64,000 bases of DNA from Methyloligella halotolerans (GCF_001708935.1 NZ_MASI01000006.1:124001-188000); one strand, 5' to 3'. Positions 37,441-46,700 are shown, counted from the first letter of the stretch. Made by a program: numbers and translations. Notes: generated by a model from the sequence alone, not told the origin.

Positions 37441-39002
37441 ATGGATGCCATCTTCGACCAGGGGGCCCCGCCGCCCTGCCCCGCCCCTTTCAATCTCGCA
37501 GCCTATGTGCTGAGCCGTGCGGGCGACCTGGGCGACAAGACCGCGCTCGCCGTGATCTCGCCCGACGCTTGCGACAACTGGAGCTACGAGCGGCTGGAGA
37601 CAGCCGTGCGGGGAATCGCACAGGGTTTTCTGGAGGAAGGGCTCCGGCCGGGCGACCGGCTTCTCATGCGGGTCGGCAATAGCGTCGCGTTCCCGCTGAC
37701 CTTCCTTGCCGCCCTTGCCGCGGACATCATCCCAGTGCCGACCTCGGCGCAGCTCACGGTGTCGGAAGTGGCGAAGATCATTGCCGAGGTACATCCGAAG
37801 CTGATCGTGGCCGAGGATGGTGTCGCGGTTCCGGAGAACGCGCCTTGTCCCGTACTGGCTGCCGAGACGCTGGGCGAGATGACAGCGCTCCCGCCAGCGG
37901 ACTATGCCATGGGCGATCCGGAGCGGCCGGGCTACATCATCTACACCTCCGGCACATCGGGTCAGCCCCGCGCCGTTACACACGCCCACCGGGCGATCTG
38001 GGCGCGCCGCATGATGTGGGCTGGCTGGTACGGACTTCGTGAAGACGACCGGCTGCTCCACGCCGGCGCGTTCAACTGGACCTACACGCTGGGGACCGGG
38101 CTGCTGGATCCATGGACGCGCGGCGCGACGGCGCTGATCCCAGATGGCGCCGTGACGCCGTACCAACTCGGCGCGCTACTTCAAGGGCATCACGCGACCC
38201 TCTTCGCCGCCGCACCGGGTGTGTATCGCAAGCTCCTGCGCACGCCTGTGCCCGCCTTGCCATCGCTGCGCCATGGCCTGTCGGCGGGCGAGAAGATGCC
38301 CGACGGCATACGCGCGGCCTGGGAGAAGGCGACGGGAACGCTATCCATGAAGCGTTCGGCATGTCGGAGTGCTCCACCTTCGTTTCCAGCTCTCCGGACA
38401 AGCCCGCACCGGCAGGCACACTCGGCTATCCACAGCAGGGCCGGCGCGTGGCCGTGCTTGGCGAAAGCGGACCCGTGGGATTCGGCGAGCCCGGCGTCCT
38501 CGCCGTCTCACGCCGGGACCCCGGCCTCATGCTGGGCTATTGGGGAGCGCCGGAGGAGACCGCGGACCGCTTCACCGGTGAGTGGTTTCTGACGGGAGAC
38601 CATGTGAGCCTCTCGGAGGACGGGGCGGTCACTTATCTCGGACGGACCGACGACATGATCAATGCGGGCGGCATTCGGGTTTCGCCGATCGAGATCGAAT
38701 CCGTTCTCAATGCCCATCCCGACATCACCGAGAGCGCGGCCGCGGAGGTCGCGGTGAAGGCGGACACGACCGTCATCGCCGCGTTCTATGTTGCACCCGC
38801 CGAGCTCGATGGAGAGGCCTTGCGGGACTACACCGCCGAGCGGCTCGCCGCTTACAAGGTGCCGCGCATCTATGTGCGGCTCGAGGTCCTGCCGAAGAAC
38901 GCAAACGGGAAGCTGGCGCGCAAAAGCCTGCGTGAGAGCTACGAGCACAGCCATTCGCGAGCTGGTGGGGAACTGGCAGGGTCGCCCGGAAAAGTCTTGT
39001 GA
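37441..39002 (+). CDS. AMP-forming acyl/aryl-CoA ligase; one frameshift
   Basis: This is an adenylate-forming enzyme of about 520 residues when repaired. It has the P-loop IIYTSGTSGQPRAVTHAHRA, the A5 motif AIHEAFGMSECSTF, the A7/A8 region GEWFLTGDHV and YLGRTDDMINAGGIRVSPIEIE (18-residue core), and the catalytic lysine in PKNANGKLARK. It joins a carboxylate to CoA through an acyl-adenylate; the sequence resembles benzoate/short-chain acyl-CoA ligases but the substrate is unknown. The frame breaks at about 38340, where one missing G gives KATGTAIHEAFGM. No catabolic partner genes flank it. Confidence 0.8.
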
Positions 39003-39062
39003 TCGACCCCAGCTTGAGCGAATCTCGCGGCGGGGAGCATGTCTTCAAGGGAGGGCTGAAGC

Positions 39063-39344
39063 ATGGCCGTCACCATCGCACAATTGATCGTATGGCTTAT
39101 CGTCGGCGCGCTCGCAGGCTCGCTGGCAGGGTTTGCCATCACGGGCCGGCTGAGCGGTCTCGGACGCTGGATGAATCTTGGCCTCGGACTGGTCGGCGCG
39201 CTGATCGGCGGCGCCGTCTTCCGGTGCTTCAACATCTGGCCGGGGCTGAATTCCATCTCGATATCGCTTCGCGACATCGTCGCGGCGTTCCTGGGAGCGC
39301 TGGTGTTTCTCGTGATCCTGCGGATCGTCCAAAGCCGGCGGTAG
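39063..39344 (+). CDS. Small GlsB/YeaQ-like membrane protein
   Basis: The 93-residue protein has three predicted membrane helices and glycine-rich packing (LIVGALAGSLAGFAITGR, LGLVGALIGGAVF). It is of the transglycosylase-associated/GlsB-YeaQ-YmgE type, small inner-membrane proteins tied to stress responses. A ribosome site (AAGGGAGGG) precedes the ATG. It is followed 155 bases later by a second member with its own promoter, so the pair is probably a duplicated stress gene set. I see no EcfG motif for this copy. Confidence 0.72.
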   Translation: MAVTIAQLIVWLIVGALAGSLAGFAITGRLSGLGRWMNLGLGLVGALIGGAVFRCFNIWPGLNSISISLRDIVAAFLGALVFLVILRIVQSRR

Positions 39345-39442
39345 CTTCAGGTTCGTCACATCGTCTCGGTTGATCGGCCGTCCGCCAGAACGCGTTAGCC
39401 GCCTCCGTATCTGAACCACGGTTTCCCAGGTTAGGACCGGCG

Positions 39443-39467
39443 GGAACCGCAATGCAGCGTGCACGTT
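39443..39467 (+). promoter_or_regulatory. EcfG (general stress sigma) promoter
   Basis: GGAAC (39443-39447), a 16-base spacer and CGTT (39464-39467) match the known EcfG consensus GGAAC-N16/17-CGTT exactly. It lies 31 bases upstream of the ATG of a GlsB-like stress protein, a typical EcfG target in alphaproteobacteria. Confidence 0.8.
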
Positions 39468-39498
39468 GCTATGGGAGGCAACCGGAGAGGGGATAGAT

Positions 39499-39756
39499 AT
39501 GCTTTATATTCTTTGGATCATTCTGATTGGCTTCATTGCCGGCGTCATCGCCAAGTTCATCATGCCGGGCGACAACGAGCCCCAAGGCTTCATTCTGACG
39601 ACGCTGCTCGGCATCGGCGGCGCTTTCGTCGCCACTTATCTCGGCCAGGCTGTCGGGTGGTACGGCGCGGACGATTCCGCGGGCCTTATTGGCGCGACAG
39701 TCGGCGCAATCATCGTGCTGTTCGTCTGGGGCCTTATCGCGAAGCGCAGCGCTTAA
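39499..39756 (+). CDS. GlsB/YeaQ/YmgE-family stress membrane protein
   Basis: The 85-residue protein has three membrane helices and the family pattern IGFIAGVIAKFIMPG, LTTLLGIGGAFVATYLG and GATVGAIIVLFVWGLI. These proteins are among the most common general-stress targets in Rhizobiales, though their biochemical role is unknown. The start ATG 39499 is preceded by GGAGAGGGG. A perfect EcfG promoter lies just upstream, so expression should rise in stress and stationary phase. Confidence 0.85.
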   Translation: MLYILWIILIGFIAGVIAKFIMPGDNEPQGFILTTLLGIGGAFVATYLGQAVGWYGADDSAGLIGATVGAIIVLFVWGLIAKRSA

Positions 39757-39971
39757 GGGCCCGTCTGCCCGTGGGCTTCAAGGCCTGCGGCGCTGGAATG
39801 CGTCTCATGACATCGCGGCCTGCAAGGCGGTTGACCTTGCGGGCCGTTGTCATGGGTATCATTCCAAACACCATTACACTGGGTACCGCCGTTCGTTCGC
39901 GAGACAGGCGCTCCCTTGAGCTCGATAGACTCGCCGGCATTCTTTAATAATTTTCCACGGGGGTTGAGACA

Positions 39972-40946
39972 GTGGCCGCACTGTCCATCGCGTTTTTCGC
40001 TCTGGCGGCATTGGTGATCGTGGGCACGTTTCTGCCGCTGATCCCGACCCATGCCGGAATCGTCCGGATCTGCGACTTCCCTCGGCCTCAGCTGCTGGTC
40101 GGCGGCGTCGCAGCCCTGATCGGTCTCCTTCTCACATCATCCTGGCACGCGCCCTATCACTGGGTGGCCGCGGCGCTGCTGGTTCCCGCGGTTCTGTACC
40201 AAGCTCTGCGGATTTGGCCGTTCACCCCTCTGATGCCGGCCTCGCGGCTGTCCCAGGCGCGCCCGGAGGATCCGACATTTTCGGTGCTAATCGCGAACGT
40301 CAAGCAGACCAACCGCAAGGCGGAGGGGTTGCTCCATCTCCTGAAAACCTACGATCCCGATCTCGTCTTCATCGTGGAGATCGACGATTGGTGGAAGTCC
40401 CAGCTGCAGCCGGTGGCCGAGCGCTACCCCCACGTCACCGCCCTGCCCCAGGACAACGGCTACGGGGTCCTGTTCATGACGCGCCTGACGATCGAGACCT
40501 GCGAGATCCGCCGTCTGGTGCGCGAAGAAATTCCGTCCCTGAGGGCGAAGCTCGGCCTCGCGTCGGGCGATAGCTTCTGGTTCTACGGCCTGCATCCCGA
40601 GCCGCCGGGTCCGGCGCAGGATGCGGAAGACCGCGATGCGGAGCTGATGATCGTGGCGCGGGAAATGCGCGATGACGGCGATGCATCGCTGGTCGCAGGG
40701 GACCTCAACGACGTCGCCTGGTCCCGCACGACCGCGAGCTTTCGCCGGATCGCGAAGGCTGAGGACCCGCGCCGCGGCCGCGGGCTCTACGCCACGTTCC
40801 ACGCCGATTACTGGTTTGCCAGGTGGCCGCTCGACCATCTGTTCCACACGCGCGAATTCGCAACCCACGAACTGCAAGTGTTGCCCCATATCGGGTCCGA
40901 CCATTTCCCGGTCTATGCCCGGCTCTCCTATGTCGGGAAGAAGTAG
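39972..40946 (+). CDS. Membrane-anchored endonuclease/exonuclease/phosphatase (EEP) family hydrolase
   Basis: The 324-residue protein has three or so N-terminal membrane helices (residues 1-85) and a C-terminal EEP domain. Metal and catalytic motifs are visible: LIANVKQTNR, FIVEIDDWW, YGLHPEPPG, VAGDLND, PLDHLF and GSDHFPVYARL. This architecture is common in bacteria and resembles a group thought to cleave lipid or sugar phosphodiesters at the membrane; a nuclease role is also possible. The start is GTG 39972 behind GGGGG. It is convergent with the Crp-family gene. Confidence 0.8.
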   Translation: MAALSIAFFALAALVIVGTFLPLIPTHAGIVRICDFPRPQLLVGGVAALIGLLLTSSWHAPYHWVAAALLVPAVLYQALRIWPFTPLMPASRLSQARPEDPTFSVLIANVKQTNRKAEGLLHLLKTYDPDLVFIVEIDDWWKSQLQPVAERYPHVTALPQDNGYGVLFMTRLTIETCEIRRLVREEIPSLRAKLGLASGDSFWFYGLHPEPPGPAQDAEDRDAELMIVAREMRDDGDASLVAGDLNDVAWSRTTASFRRIAKAEDPRRGRGLYATFHADYWFARWPLDHLFHTREFATHELQVLPHIGSDHFPVYARLSYVGKK

Positions 40947-40971
40947 TCGCTGTCGGTAAGCCCTGGCCGGC

Positions 40972-41700
40972 CTAAGCCCCGTCCTGCTGGCAGATAGCGA
41001 GCAGCCCATCCGGATCTGCGACCTTGATACGGCCATAGGCCTTCACGATCAGACCGTCCTCCGCAAAACGGCGGATCACCCGCTGAAGCGTCGGCAGGGA
41101 GATTGCCGTCATCCGCGCAAGGTCGGGTTGCGAGATCACCAGCCACCCCTCGTCCTGGGGCCAGGCGTTGAGCTCGAAGAGCAGCTTGTCCGCGACCCGC
41201 TTCTTGGCCGACTGCATCGAAAGGTTGGTGACGATCCGGAACGTGTGCTCGAAGTTCTCGTAGGTTAGCTGATAGAAATCCGCGTAGAGACTCGGATCCT
41301 CTCTCACGAGATTGCTCAGCTCCTGTATGGGGAGCTGCACCAGCGTGGTCGGTTCGGCGGCGTAGATCGAGATGAGGCGCGGCTTCTCCGACAGAAGCGC
41401 CAGATCACCCACCCAGAAACCGGCGCCCGCCCGATGCATCACGTAATCCTCGCCATCGCTCCGGGGAAAGGAGCAGTCCAGCGAGCCCGTCACGAGGCCG
41501 AATATGCCGGTGGGGACGTCCCCCATCAGGTAGACCGCCTCGCCCGCGTCGTAGTGCTTGAGCCGCGCAATCGAGGCGAAACGCTTCTGCTTGTCCGCGC
41601 CGCGTCCGGCAAACCATCCGCGCTGTTCGAGAATCGTCAGCGCCTCCGTCAGGCGCGTGACGGGATGCTTCAAAGCCGAATGATCATTTAGCGAATTCAT
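40972..41700 (-). CDS. Crp/Fnr-family transcriptional regulator
   Basis: The 242-residue protein has an N-terminal cyclic-nucleotide-like sensor domain (about 40-150; YDAGEAVYLMGDVPTGIFGL) and a C-terminal winged helix (about 170-235; QPDLARMTAISLPTLQRVIR). No N-terminal cysteine cluster is present, so it is not an oxygen-sensing Fnr. Residues expected for cAMP binding are not clearly conserved, so the ligand is unknown. It is divergent from the HAD phosphatase/arylsulfatase genes, 87 bases apart, and may regulate them. Confidence 0.82.
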   Translation of the reverse strand: MNSLNDHSALKHPVTRLTEALTILEQRGWFAGRGADKQKRFASIARLKHYDAGEAVYLMGDVPTGIFGLVTGSLDCSFPRSDGEDYVMHRAGAGFWVGDLALLSEKPRLISIYAAEPTTLVQLPIQELSNLVREDPSLYADFYQLTYENFEHTFRIVTNLSMQSAKKRVADKLLFELNAWPQDEGWLVISQPDLARMTAISLPTLQRVIRRFAEDGLIVKAYGRIKVADPDGLLAICQQDGA

Positions 41701-41787
41701 GAACCAATAGTATCAGATGATCGGTTCTGTGTAATCCGGTCGGAGTACGCTCATCACACTCATGAGCCACGGGAGGAGAGCGAACCC

Positions 41788-42798
41788 ATGTGGTTTCCCG
41801 TAGGGTTCACCACGCGCATTGCCGCGATGGCATTCATTGCCATTTTCGCAGCCTCCTCGGCGTTCGGCCAGCAGGACCCCCTTCCCTCGTGGAATGACGG
41901 CGCCGCAAAGCAGGCCATCGAAGGCTTCGTCGAAAAGGTGACGGAGGAGGAGGGGCCGGACTACGTGGCGCCGGATAACCGTATCGCCGTGTTCGACAAT
42001 GACGGCACGCTTTGGGTCGAGCATCCCGCCTATACGCAGCTGGTCTTTGCCATCGACAGAGTAAAGGCTCTCGCGCCCGAGCATCCGGAGTGGAAGGACA
42101 AGCAGCCATTCAAGGCCGTGCTCGAGGGCGATATGAAGACCCTGGCCGCATCGGGCCAAAAAGGCATCGCAGAGCTCGTCATGGCGACTCATGCGGGCAT
42201 GACGCCGGCGGAATTCGAGACCATCGTCGAGGACTGGCTGGCAGAGGCGAAACATCCCCGCTTCAAGAAGCCTTACACCGAGCTCGCCTACCAGCCGATG
42301 CTCGAGCTTCTCTCCTACCTTCGGGACAACGGCTTCAAGACCTTCATCGTGTCAGGGGGCGGCATCGAGTTCATGCGCCCGTGGACCGACCGGGTCTACG
42401 GCATCCCGCCGGACCAAGTGGTGGGATCGAGCATCAAGACCGAATTTCAGGACAAAGACGGCGATCCGGAGCTGATGCGTATGCCGGCGATGAACTTCAT
42501 CGACGATGGTCCCGGCAAGCCCGTTGGCATCAATCAACATATCGGCCAGCGCCCGATCGCCGCCTTCGGCAATTCGGACGGCGACCTCCAGATGCTGGAA
42601 TGGACCACGGCGGGCGACGGGCCGCGTTTCGGTATGATCGTTCATCACACCGATGCGAAACGAGAATACGCCTACGACCGCGATACGAAGTTTGGCCGGC
42701 TGGACAAGGCCCTCGACATGGCGCCGGAAGAAGGCTGGACCGTTGTCGATATGAAGAACGACTGGAAGCAAATTTTTCCCCCGGAACCAGCGCCGTAA
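41788..42798 (+). CDS. Exported HAD-superfamily phosphatase
   Basis: The 336-residue protein has an N-terminal signal peptide ending near SAFGQQ. HAD motif I is AVFDNDGTLWVE (about residue 70), motif II FIVSGGG, and motif IV FGNSDGDLQMLEW. The predicted location is the periplasm, so a nonspecific phosphomonoesterase role is likely. The start ATG 41788 has a strong GGGAGGAG site. The arylsulfatase gene follows after 37 bases on the same strand, suggesting one transcript for phosphate- and sulfate-ester hydrolysis. Confidence 0.82.
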   Translation: MWFPVGFTTRIAAMAFIAIFAASSAFGQQDPLPSWNDGAAKQAIEGFVEKVTEEEGPDYVAPDNRIAVFDNDGTLWVEHPAYTQLVFAIDRVKALAPEHPEWKDKQPFKAVLEGDMKTLAASGQKGIAELVMATHAGMTPAEFETIVEDWLAEAKHPRFKKPYTELAYQPMLELLSYLRDNGFKTFIVSGGGIEFMRPWTDRVYGIPPDQVVGSSIKTEFQDKDGDPELMRMPAMNFIDDGPGKPVGINQHIGQRPIAAFGNSDGDLQMLEWTTAGDGPRFGMIVHHTDAKREYAYDRDTKFGRLDKALDMAPEEGWTVVDMKNDWKQIFPPEPAP

Positions 42799-42835
42799 GG
42801 CGGAAGCCGGCGGTCATGACAAAGGAGGAGATCCA

Positions 42836-44608
42836 ATGAGGACGTATCTGAGACGATGCCTGTGGGCTTCGCTGTCGGTGACAGTGATGGCCTTTTCGGG
42901 CGGGGCTTTCGCCCAAAGCGACGCTCCGGCCGGCACCGCGCCGCAGGACTCGGCAGGCGCAGCGACGACCGAAACCCCGTCCGATTCCGCCACGAGCGGC
43001 GCCCCGTCGGAGGCCACCGCAACCGAAACGTCGAACGACACGAAGAGCGACCGGCCCAATATTCTCCTGATCGTTTCCGACGACACGGGCTGGGGCGATC
43101 TCGGCCCCTATCTCGGCGGCAAGGCGCGGGGCATGCAGACCCCGAGTTTCGACAAGCTGGCCAGCGAAGGCATGACCTTCACCAATTTCTACGGCCAGCC
43201 GAGTTGCACGCCGGGCCGCGCGGCGATCCAGACCGGACGCATCCCGAATCGCTCCGGCATGACCACCGTGGCCTTCCAGGGCCAGGGCGGCGGCTTGCCG
43301 GCGGCGGAATGGACGCTGGGTTCGGTGCTGAAGAAGGCCGGGTACGACACCTATTTCACCGGCAAGTGGCATCTTGGCGAGGCCGACTACGCGCTGCCGA
43401 ACGAGCAGGGCTACGACAAGATGAAGTACGCGTTCCTGTATCACTTGAACGCCTACACCTACGGCGATCCGAAGTGGTTCCCGAACATGTCGCCGGAGCT
43501 GCGCGCCATGTTCCAGAAGGTGACCAAGGGCGCGATGTCCGGCAATGCGGGGGAGCCTGCCAAGCAGGTCTGGAGTGTCAACGGCGAGTATGTCGATACC
43601 CCCGAAAAGGGCGTGGTCGGCATTCCGTATCTCGACCAATATGTCGAGGAAGCGGCCACGGAATTCCTGGAGGATGCCTCCAAGTCGGACAAGCCCTTCT
43701 TCATCAACGTCAACTTCATGAAGAACCACCAGCCGAACATGCCGGCCCCGGAGTTCGAGCATAAGTCGATCTCAAAATATAAGTATTCCGACTCCGTGGT
43801 GGAGCTCGATACCCGTGTCGGCAGGCTGCTGAAGAAGCTCGACGAGCTCGGCATGGCGGAGAACACCCTCGTCTTCTACACGGTCGACAACGGTGCCTGG
43901 CAGGATGTCTATCCGGATGCGGGCTATACCCCGTTCCGCGGCACCAAGGGCACGGTGCGTGAGGGCGGCAACCGCGTGCCGGCCATCGTGCGCTGGCCGG
44001 GCAAGGTGGCCGAGGGCGTGATCAACGACGACACGTCGGGCGGTCTCGACCTGATGGCGACCTTCGCGTCCGTCGCGGGAACAGAGCTTCCCAAGGACGA
44101 CCGGGACGGCAAGCCGATCATCTTCGACAGCTACGACATGACACCTGTCTGGACCGGCAAGGGCGAAAGCCCTCGGCACGAGTGGTTCTACTTTACGGAG
44201 AACGAGCTTTCGCCGGGCGCCATCCGCTACGACAACTACAAGTTCGTCTTCAACCTGCGTGGCGACGACGGCATGCCGACGGGCGCGCTTTCGGTCGACA
44301 CCAATCTTGGCTGGAAGGGTGCGGAGAAGTATGTCGCGACCGTGCCTCAGGTCTACGACCTGCAGGCCGATCCTCAGGAGCGCTACGACATCTTCATGAA
44401 CAACTTCACGGAGCGGACCTGGGCGGCGATCCCGTCCAACGAGGCTCTGGAGAAGCTCATGAAGAGCTATGTGAAGTATCCGCCTCGCAAGATGCAGAGC
44501 ATGACCTATACGGGCCCGATCACCCTGTCCGGGTATCAGCGCTTCAAGTGGGTCCGCGAGCAGCTCGAGAAGGACGGGGTGAACATCCCCATGCCGACGG
44601 GCAACTAA
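42836..44608 (+). CDS. Exported arylsulfatase (formylglycine type)
   Basis: The 590-residue type I sulfatase has a signal peptide (residues 1-26). It has metal ligands in LLIVSDDTGWGDLG, the sulfatase signature SCTPGRAAIQTGR with Cys124 as the residue to be converted to formylglycine, GKWHLGE, and DNGAWQDVYPDAGYTPFRG. A Ser/Thr/Ala-rich spacer of about 45 residues lies between the signal and the domain. It hydrolyses sulfate esters in the periplasm or outside. No formylglycine-generating enzyme is encoded in the window. The ATG follows AGGAGG, and a strong terminator ends the transcript. Confidence 0.9.
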   Translation: MRTYLRRCLWASLSVTVMAFSGGAFAQSDAPAGTAPQDSAGAATTETPSDSATSGAPSEATATETSNDTKSDRPNILLIVSDDTGWGDLGPYLGGKARGMQTPSFDKLASEGMTFTNFYGQPSCTPGRAAIQTGRIPNRSGMTTVAFQGQGGGLPAAEWTLGSVLKKAGYDTYFTGKWHLGEADYALPNEQGYDKMKYAFLYHLNAYTYGDPKWFPNMSPELRAMFQKVTKGAMSGNAGEPAKQVWSVNGEYVDTPEKGVVGIPYLDQYVEEAATEFLEDASKSDKPFFINVNFMKNHQPNMPAPEFEHKSISKYKYSDSVVELDTRVGRLLKKLDELGMAENTLVFYTVDNGAWQDVYPDAGYTPFRGTKGTVREGGNRVPAIVRWPGKVAEGVINDDTSGGLDLMATFASVAGTELPKDDRDGKPIIFDSYDMTPVWTGKGESPRHEWFYFTENELSPGAIRYDNYKFVFNLRGDDGMPTGALSVDTNLGWKGAEKYVATVPQVYDLQADPQERYDIFMNNFTERTWAAIPSNEALEKLMKSYVKYPPRKMQSMTYTGPITLSGYQRFKWVREQLEKDGVNIPMPTGN

Positions 44609-44634
44609 GGCGCAGTAGAACAGCACCCGAGAAG

Positions 44635-44669
44635 GGGGTCGGTCCGGAAACGGGCCGGCCCCTTTTTTT
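44635..44669 (+). terminator. Rho-independent terminator after the arylsulfatase gene
   Basis: A 12-pair GC-rich stem (44635-44646 with 44651-44662, including two G-U pairs) closes a GAAA tetraloop and is followed by seven T. It ends the phosphatase/sulfatase transcript. Confidence 0.92.
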
Positions 44670-44761
44670 GTGTCTCTTTTTCGCGTCACGCAGCCCGGAC
44701 TCGGGCGTAACATCCACACTTCAAGGTTGATTTTCTCGCGTTTCCCAGAAGGAGGAAGACG

Positions 44762-45811
44762 ATGACTCTCAACATGGAGAAGCTGGAGCCTCTGCTGCAT
44801 CTGATGGTGCAGGAATTAGGCGCCGCGGCGAGTGCAGCGCTTGTCCTGATCGGCGACAAGCTCGGGCTGTATACGGCCCTTGCCGAAGGCGGACCGTTCA
44901 GCCCGCAGGAGCTCGCCGACGAAACCGGAACTCATGAGCGCTATGTCCGCGAATGGCTGGCCTGCCAGGCGGCCTCCGGTTACGTCGAATACGATGCGCA
45001 AAGCGGCGATTTCTCGATGACGCCGGAACAGGCGGCGGTTTTCGCCGACCAAGACAGCCCGGTGAACATGACCGGCGGCTTCTATTCGCTGGCCGCCGTG
45101 TTCGCCGATGAACCCAGACTCGCGGAGGCCTTCAAGTCCGGCAGTGGAATCGGCTGGGGCGATCACAGCGACTGCCTGTTCTGCGGCACCGAGCGCTTCT
45201 TCCGCCCCGGCTACAAGGCCCATCTGGTGAGCGAGTGGCTTCCGGCGCTGGACGGCGTGGTCGACAAGCTCGAGGCGGGCGCAAGTGTTGCCGATGTGGG
45301 CTGCGGTCACGGGGTCTCGACCGCGGTGATGGCCGAAGCTTTCCCGCAATCCAATTTCACCGGCATCGACTTCCACGAGCCTTCGATAGCGCATGCGCGC
45401 AGCCACATGAACGGCGAGAGCACTCTCAGCTTCGAGGTGGGGCGGGCGCAGGATTTCGCCGGTGCCGGCTACGATCTGGTGACGGTGTTCGATGCGCTGC
45501 ACGACATGGGCGATCCGGTGGGCGTGGCGTCCCATATCCGCGAGGCGCTGAAGCCCGAAGGTACGCTTATGATCGTGGAGCCGCTGGCGGGCGACACGTT
45601 GGCGGAGAACCTCAATCCGGTGGGCCGCATCTACTATGCCTTTTCGACCAATATCTGCGTGCCGGCGTCACTCAATCAGGACGTGGGCGCGGCGCTCGGC
45701 GCGCAGGCGGGCGAGAAGCGCCTGACCGAGGTGCTGACGGAAGCGGGCTTCGGCAGCGTGCGCCGGGCGGCGGAGACGCCGTTCAACATGATCCTGGAAG
45801 CGCGGCCCTGA
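44762..45811 (+). CDS. SAM-dependent methyltransferase with N-terminal winged-helix domain
   Basis: The 349-residue protein has an N-terminal helical/winged-helix domain (SPQELADETGTHERYVREWL; about 15-90) and a Rossmann methyltransferase domain. The latter has VADVGCGHGVSTAVMAEAFP (about 178-197), GIDFHEPSIAHAR and VTVFDALHDMGDPVG. This resembles the Rv2258c-type and O-methyltransferase-type fold; the substrate is unknown. The start ATG 44762 follows AGGAGG. It stands alone after a terminator and is convergent with the flavin reductase gene. Confidence 0.82.
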   Translation: MTLNMEKLEPLLHLMVQELGAAASAALVLIGDKLGLYTALAEGGPFSPQELADETGTHERYVREWLACQAASGYVEYDAQSGDFSMTPEQAAVFADQDSPVNMTGGFYSLAAVFADEPRLAEAFKSGSGIGWGDHSDCLFCGTERFFRPGYKAHLVSEWLPALDGVVDKLEAGASVADVGCGHGVSTAVMAEAFPQSNFTGIDFHEPSIAHARSHMNGESTLSFEVGRAQDFAGAGYDLVTVFDALHDMGDPVGVASHIREALKPEGTLMIVEPLAGDTLAENLNPVGRIYYAFSTNICVPASLNQDVGAALGAQAGEKRLTEVLTEAGFGSVRRAAETPFNMILEARP

Positions 45812-45814
45812 CGG

Positions 45815-46315
45815 TCAGCCGGTGAAGCTGTCGGGAAACAAGGCCCCTGCCCCGTCGAGATTACCCGTGTCGGCATAGGTCATCGGCATCGCGTCCGCAT
45901 CGAGCAGCTTGCCGCCGACCACCTCGCCGGTGACCAGCATGTGATCCCCCGCCGGGGCGATGTACTTCGCCTTGCACTCGAACCAGGCCATGGCGTCGTT
46001 GCGCAATGGGGGCCCGAACTTGCCGGTCGTCCAGTCCGGCTCGGCCAGGGGCCCGGGATCGCCCGACTTCCCATAATGTTCGGCCAGGTCTGGCTGATCC
46101 TTCTTGAGCACGTTGACGCTGAAGGCCCCGCCTGACTCCAGGAGCGGGAAGGAGGCGTGATCCGGATTGATGCTCAGCGCCAGGAGCAGAGGATCGAAGG
46201 AGATCTGCATGACCCAGGCGGCGGTGAAGGCATTGCGGGTTTCGCCGTCCGCGACGCCGATGAGATAGACGCCGTGAGTTAGGCTCTTGAAGAGGTCTGC
46301 GATGGCCTCGCTCAT
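45815..46315 (-). CDS. Flavin reductase-like (FMN-binding) protein
   Basis: The 166-residue protein is of the flavin reductase/HpaC-like family: LFKSLTHGVYLIGVADGETR, NAFTAAWVMQISFDPLLLAL, SFPLLESGGAFSVNVL and WFECKAKYIAPAGDHMLVTG. It probably binds FMN and either supplies reduced flavin to a monooxygenase or acts as a stand-alone redox enzyme. ATG 46315 is behind GGAGGATGGA; the upstream extension is not needed. It is divergent from the Met-rich protein gene. The nearby halogenase-like gene (48573-50246) would need a flavin reductase, but nothing links them directly. Confidence 0.78.
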   Translation of the reverse strand: MSEAIADLFKSLTHGVYLIGVADGETRNAFTAAWVMQISFDPLLLALSINPDHASFPLLESGGAFSVNVLKKDQPDLAEHYGKSGDPGPLAEPDWTTGKFGPPLRNDAMAWFECKAKYIAPAGDHMLVTGEVVGGKLLDADAMPMTYADTGNLDGAGALFPDSFTG

Positions 46316-46355
46316 TGTTCCATCCTCCGCGATTCTTTTTTTTGCGTTGCGGTTC

Positions 46356-46384
46356 TGATCCGGTCCCAACCGGGAGCCGTAGGC
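46356..46384 (+). promoter_or_regulatory. Predicted ECF11 (RpoE/ChrR) promoter upstream of the Met-rich protein gene
   Basis: TGATCC (46356-46361), an 18-base spacer and TAGGC (46380-46384) have the same layout as the two sites between rpoE and the flavoprotein operon. The gene starts 35 bases downstream, a normal leader length. Confidence 0.6.
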
Positions 46385-46419
46385 CCTCATATCGAAAATC
46401 ATAAACCGGAGGAATACCC

Positions 46420-46683
46420 ATGGCTTCCACGACAAAAGCCCTTTCGATCGCCCTCGGCCTCACGTTCCTGGCAGCGTCCGGCTCTGCGGCATTCGCAGAC
46501 CATCACATGTCCGGCGACATGACCAAGCGTCAGATGAAGATGATGGAGAAGTGCCAGGCCATGCCTGAAGCCGAGATGATGCAGAACAAGAAGTGCATGA
46601 AGCTGAAGATGAAGATGGATGAGTCCATGGGCGGCGAGGCTTCGCCGCATGCGGGCGATCCCAAGCAGGCCGAGCCGCAATAG
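46420..46683 (+). CDS. Small exported Met/Lys-rich protein
   Basis: The 87-residue precursor has a clear signal peptide (residues 1-26, cleavage after AAFA). The mature part is about 60 residues with twelve methionines and two cysteines, starting DHHMSGDM and containing repeated Met-Lys pairs. I do not recognise the family. The composition suggests copper binding or a sacrificial target for oxidants; both are inference. A predicted ChrR-sigma promoter lies upstream and a terminator downstream, so it is a single-gene transcript. Confidence 0.78.
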   Translation: MASTTKALSIALGLTFLAASGSAAFADHHMSGDMTKRQMKMMEKCQAMPEAEMMQNKKCMKLKMKMDESMGGEASPHAGDPKQAEPQ

Positions 46684-46700
46684 GTCGGTTTGACATGCCG

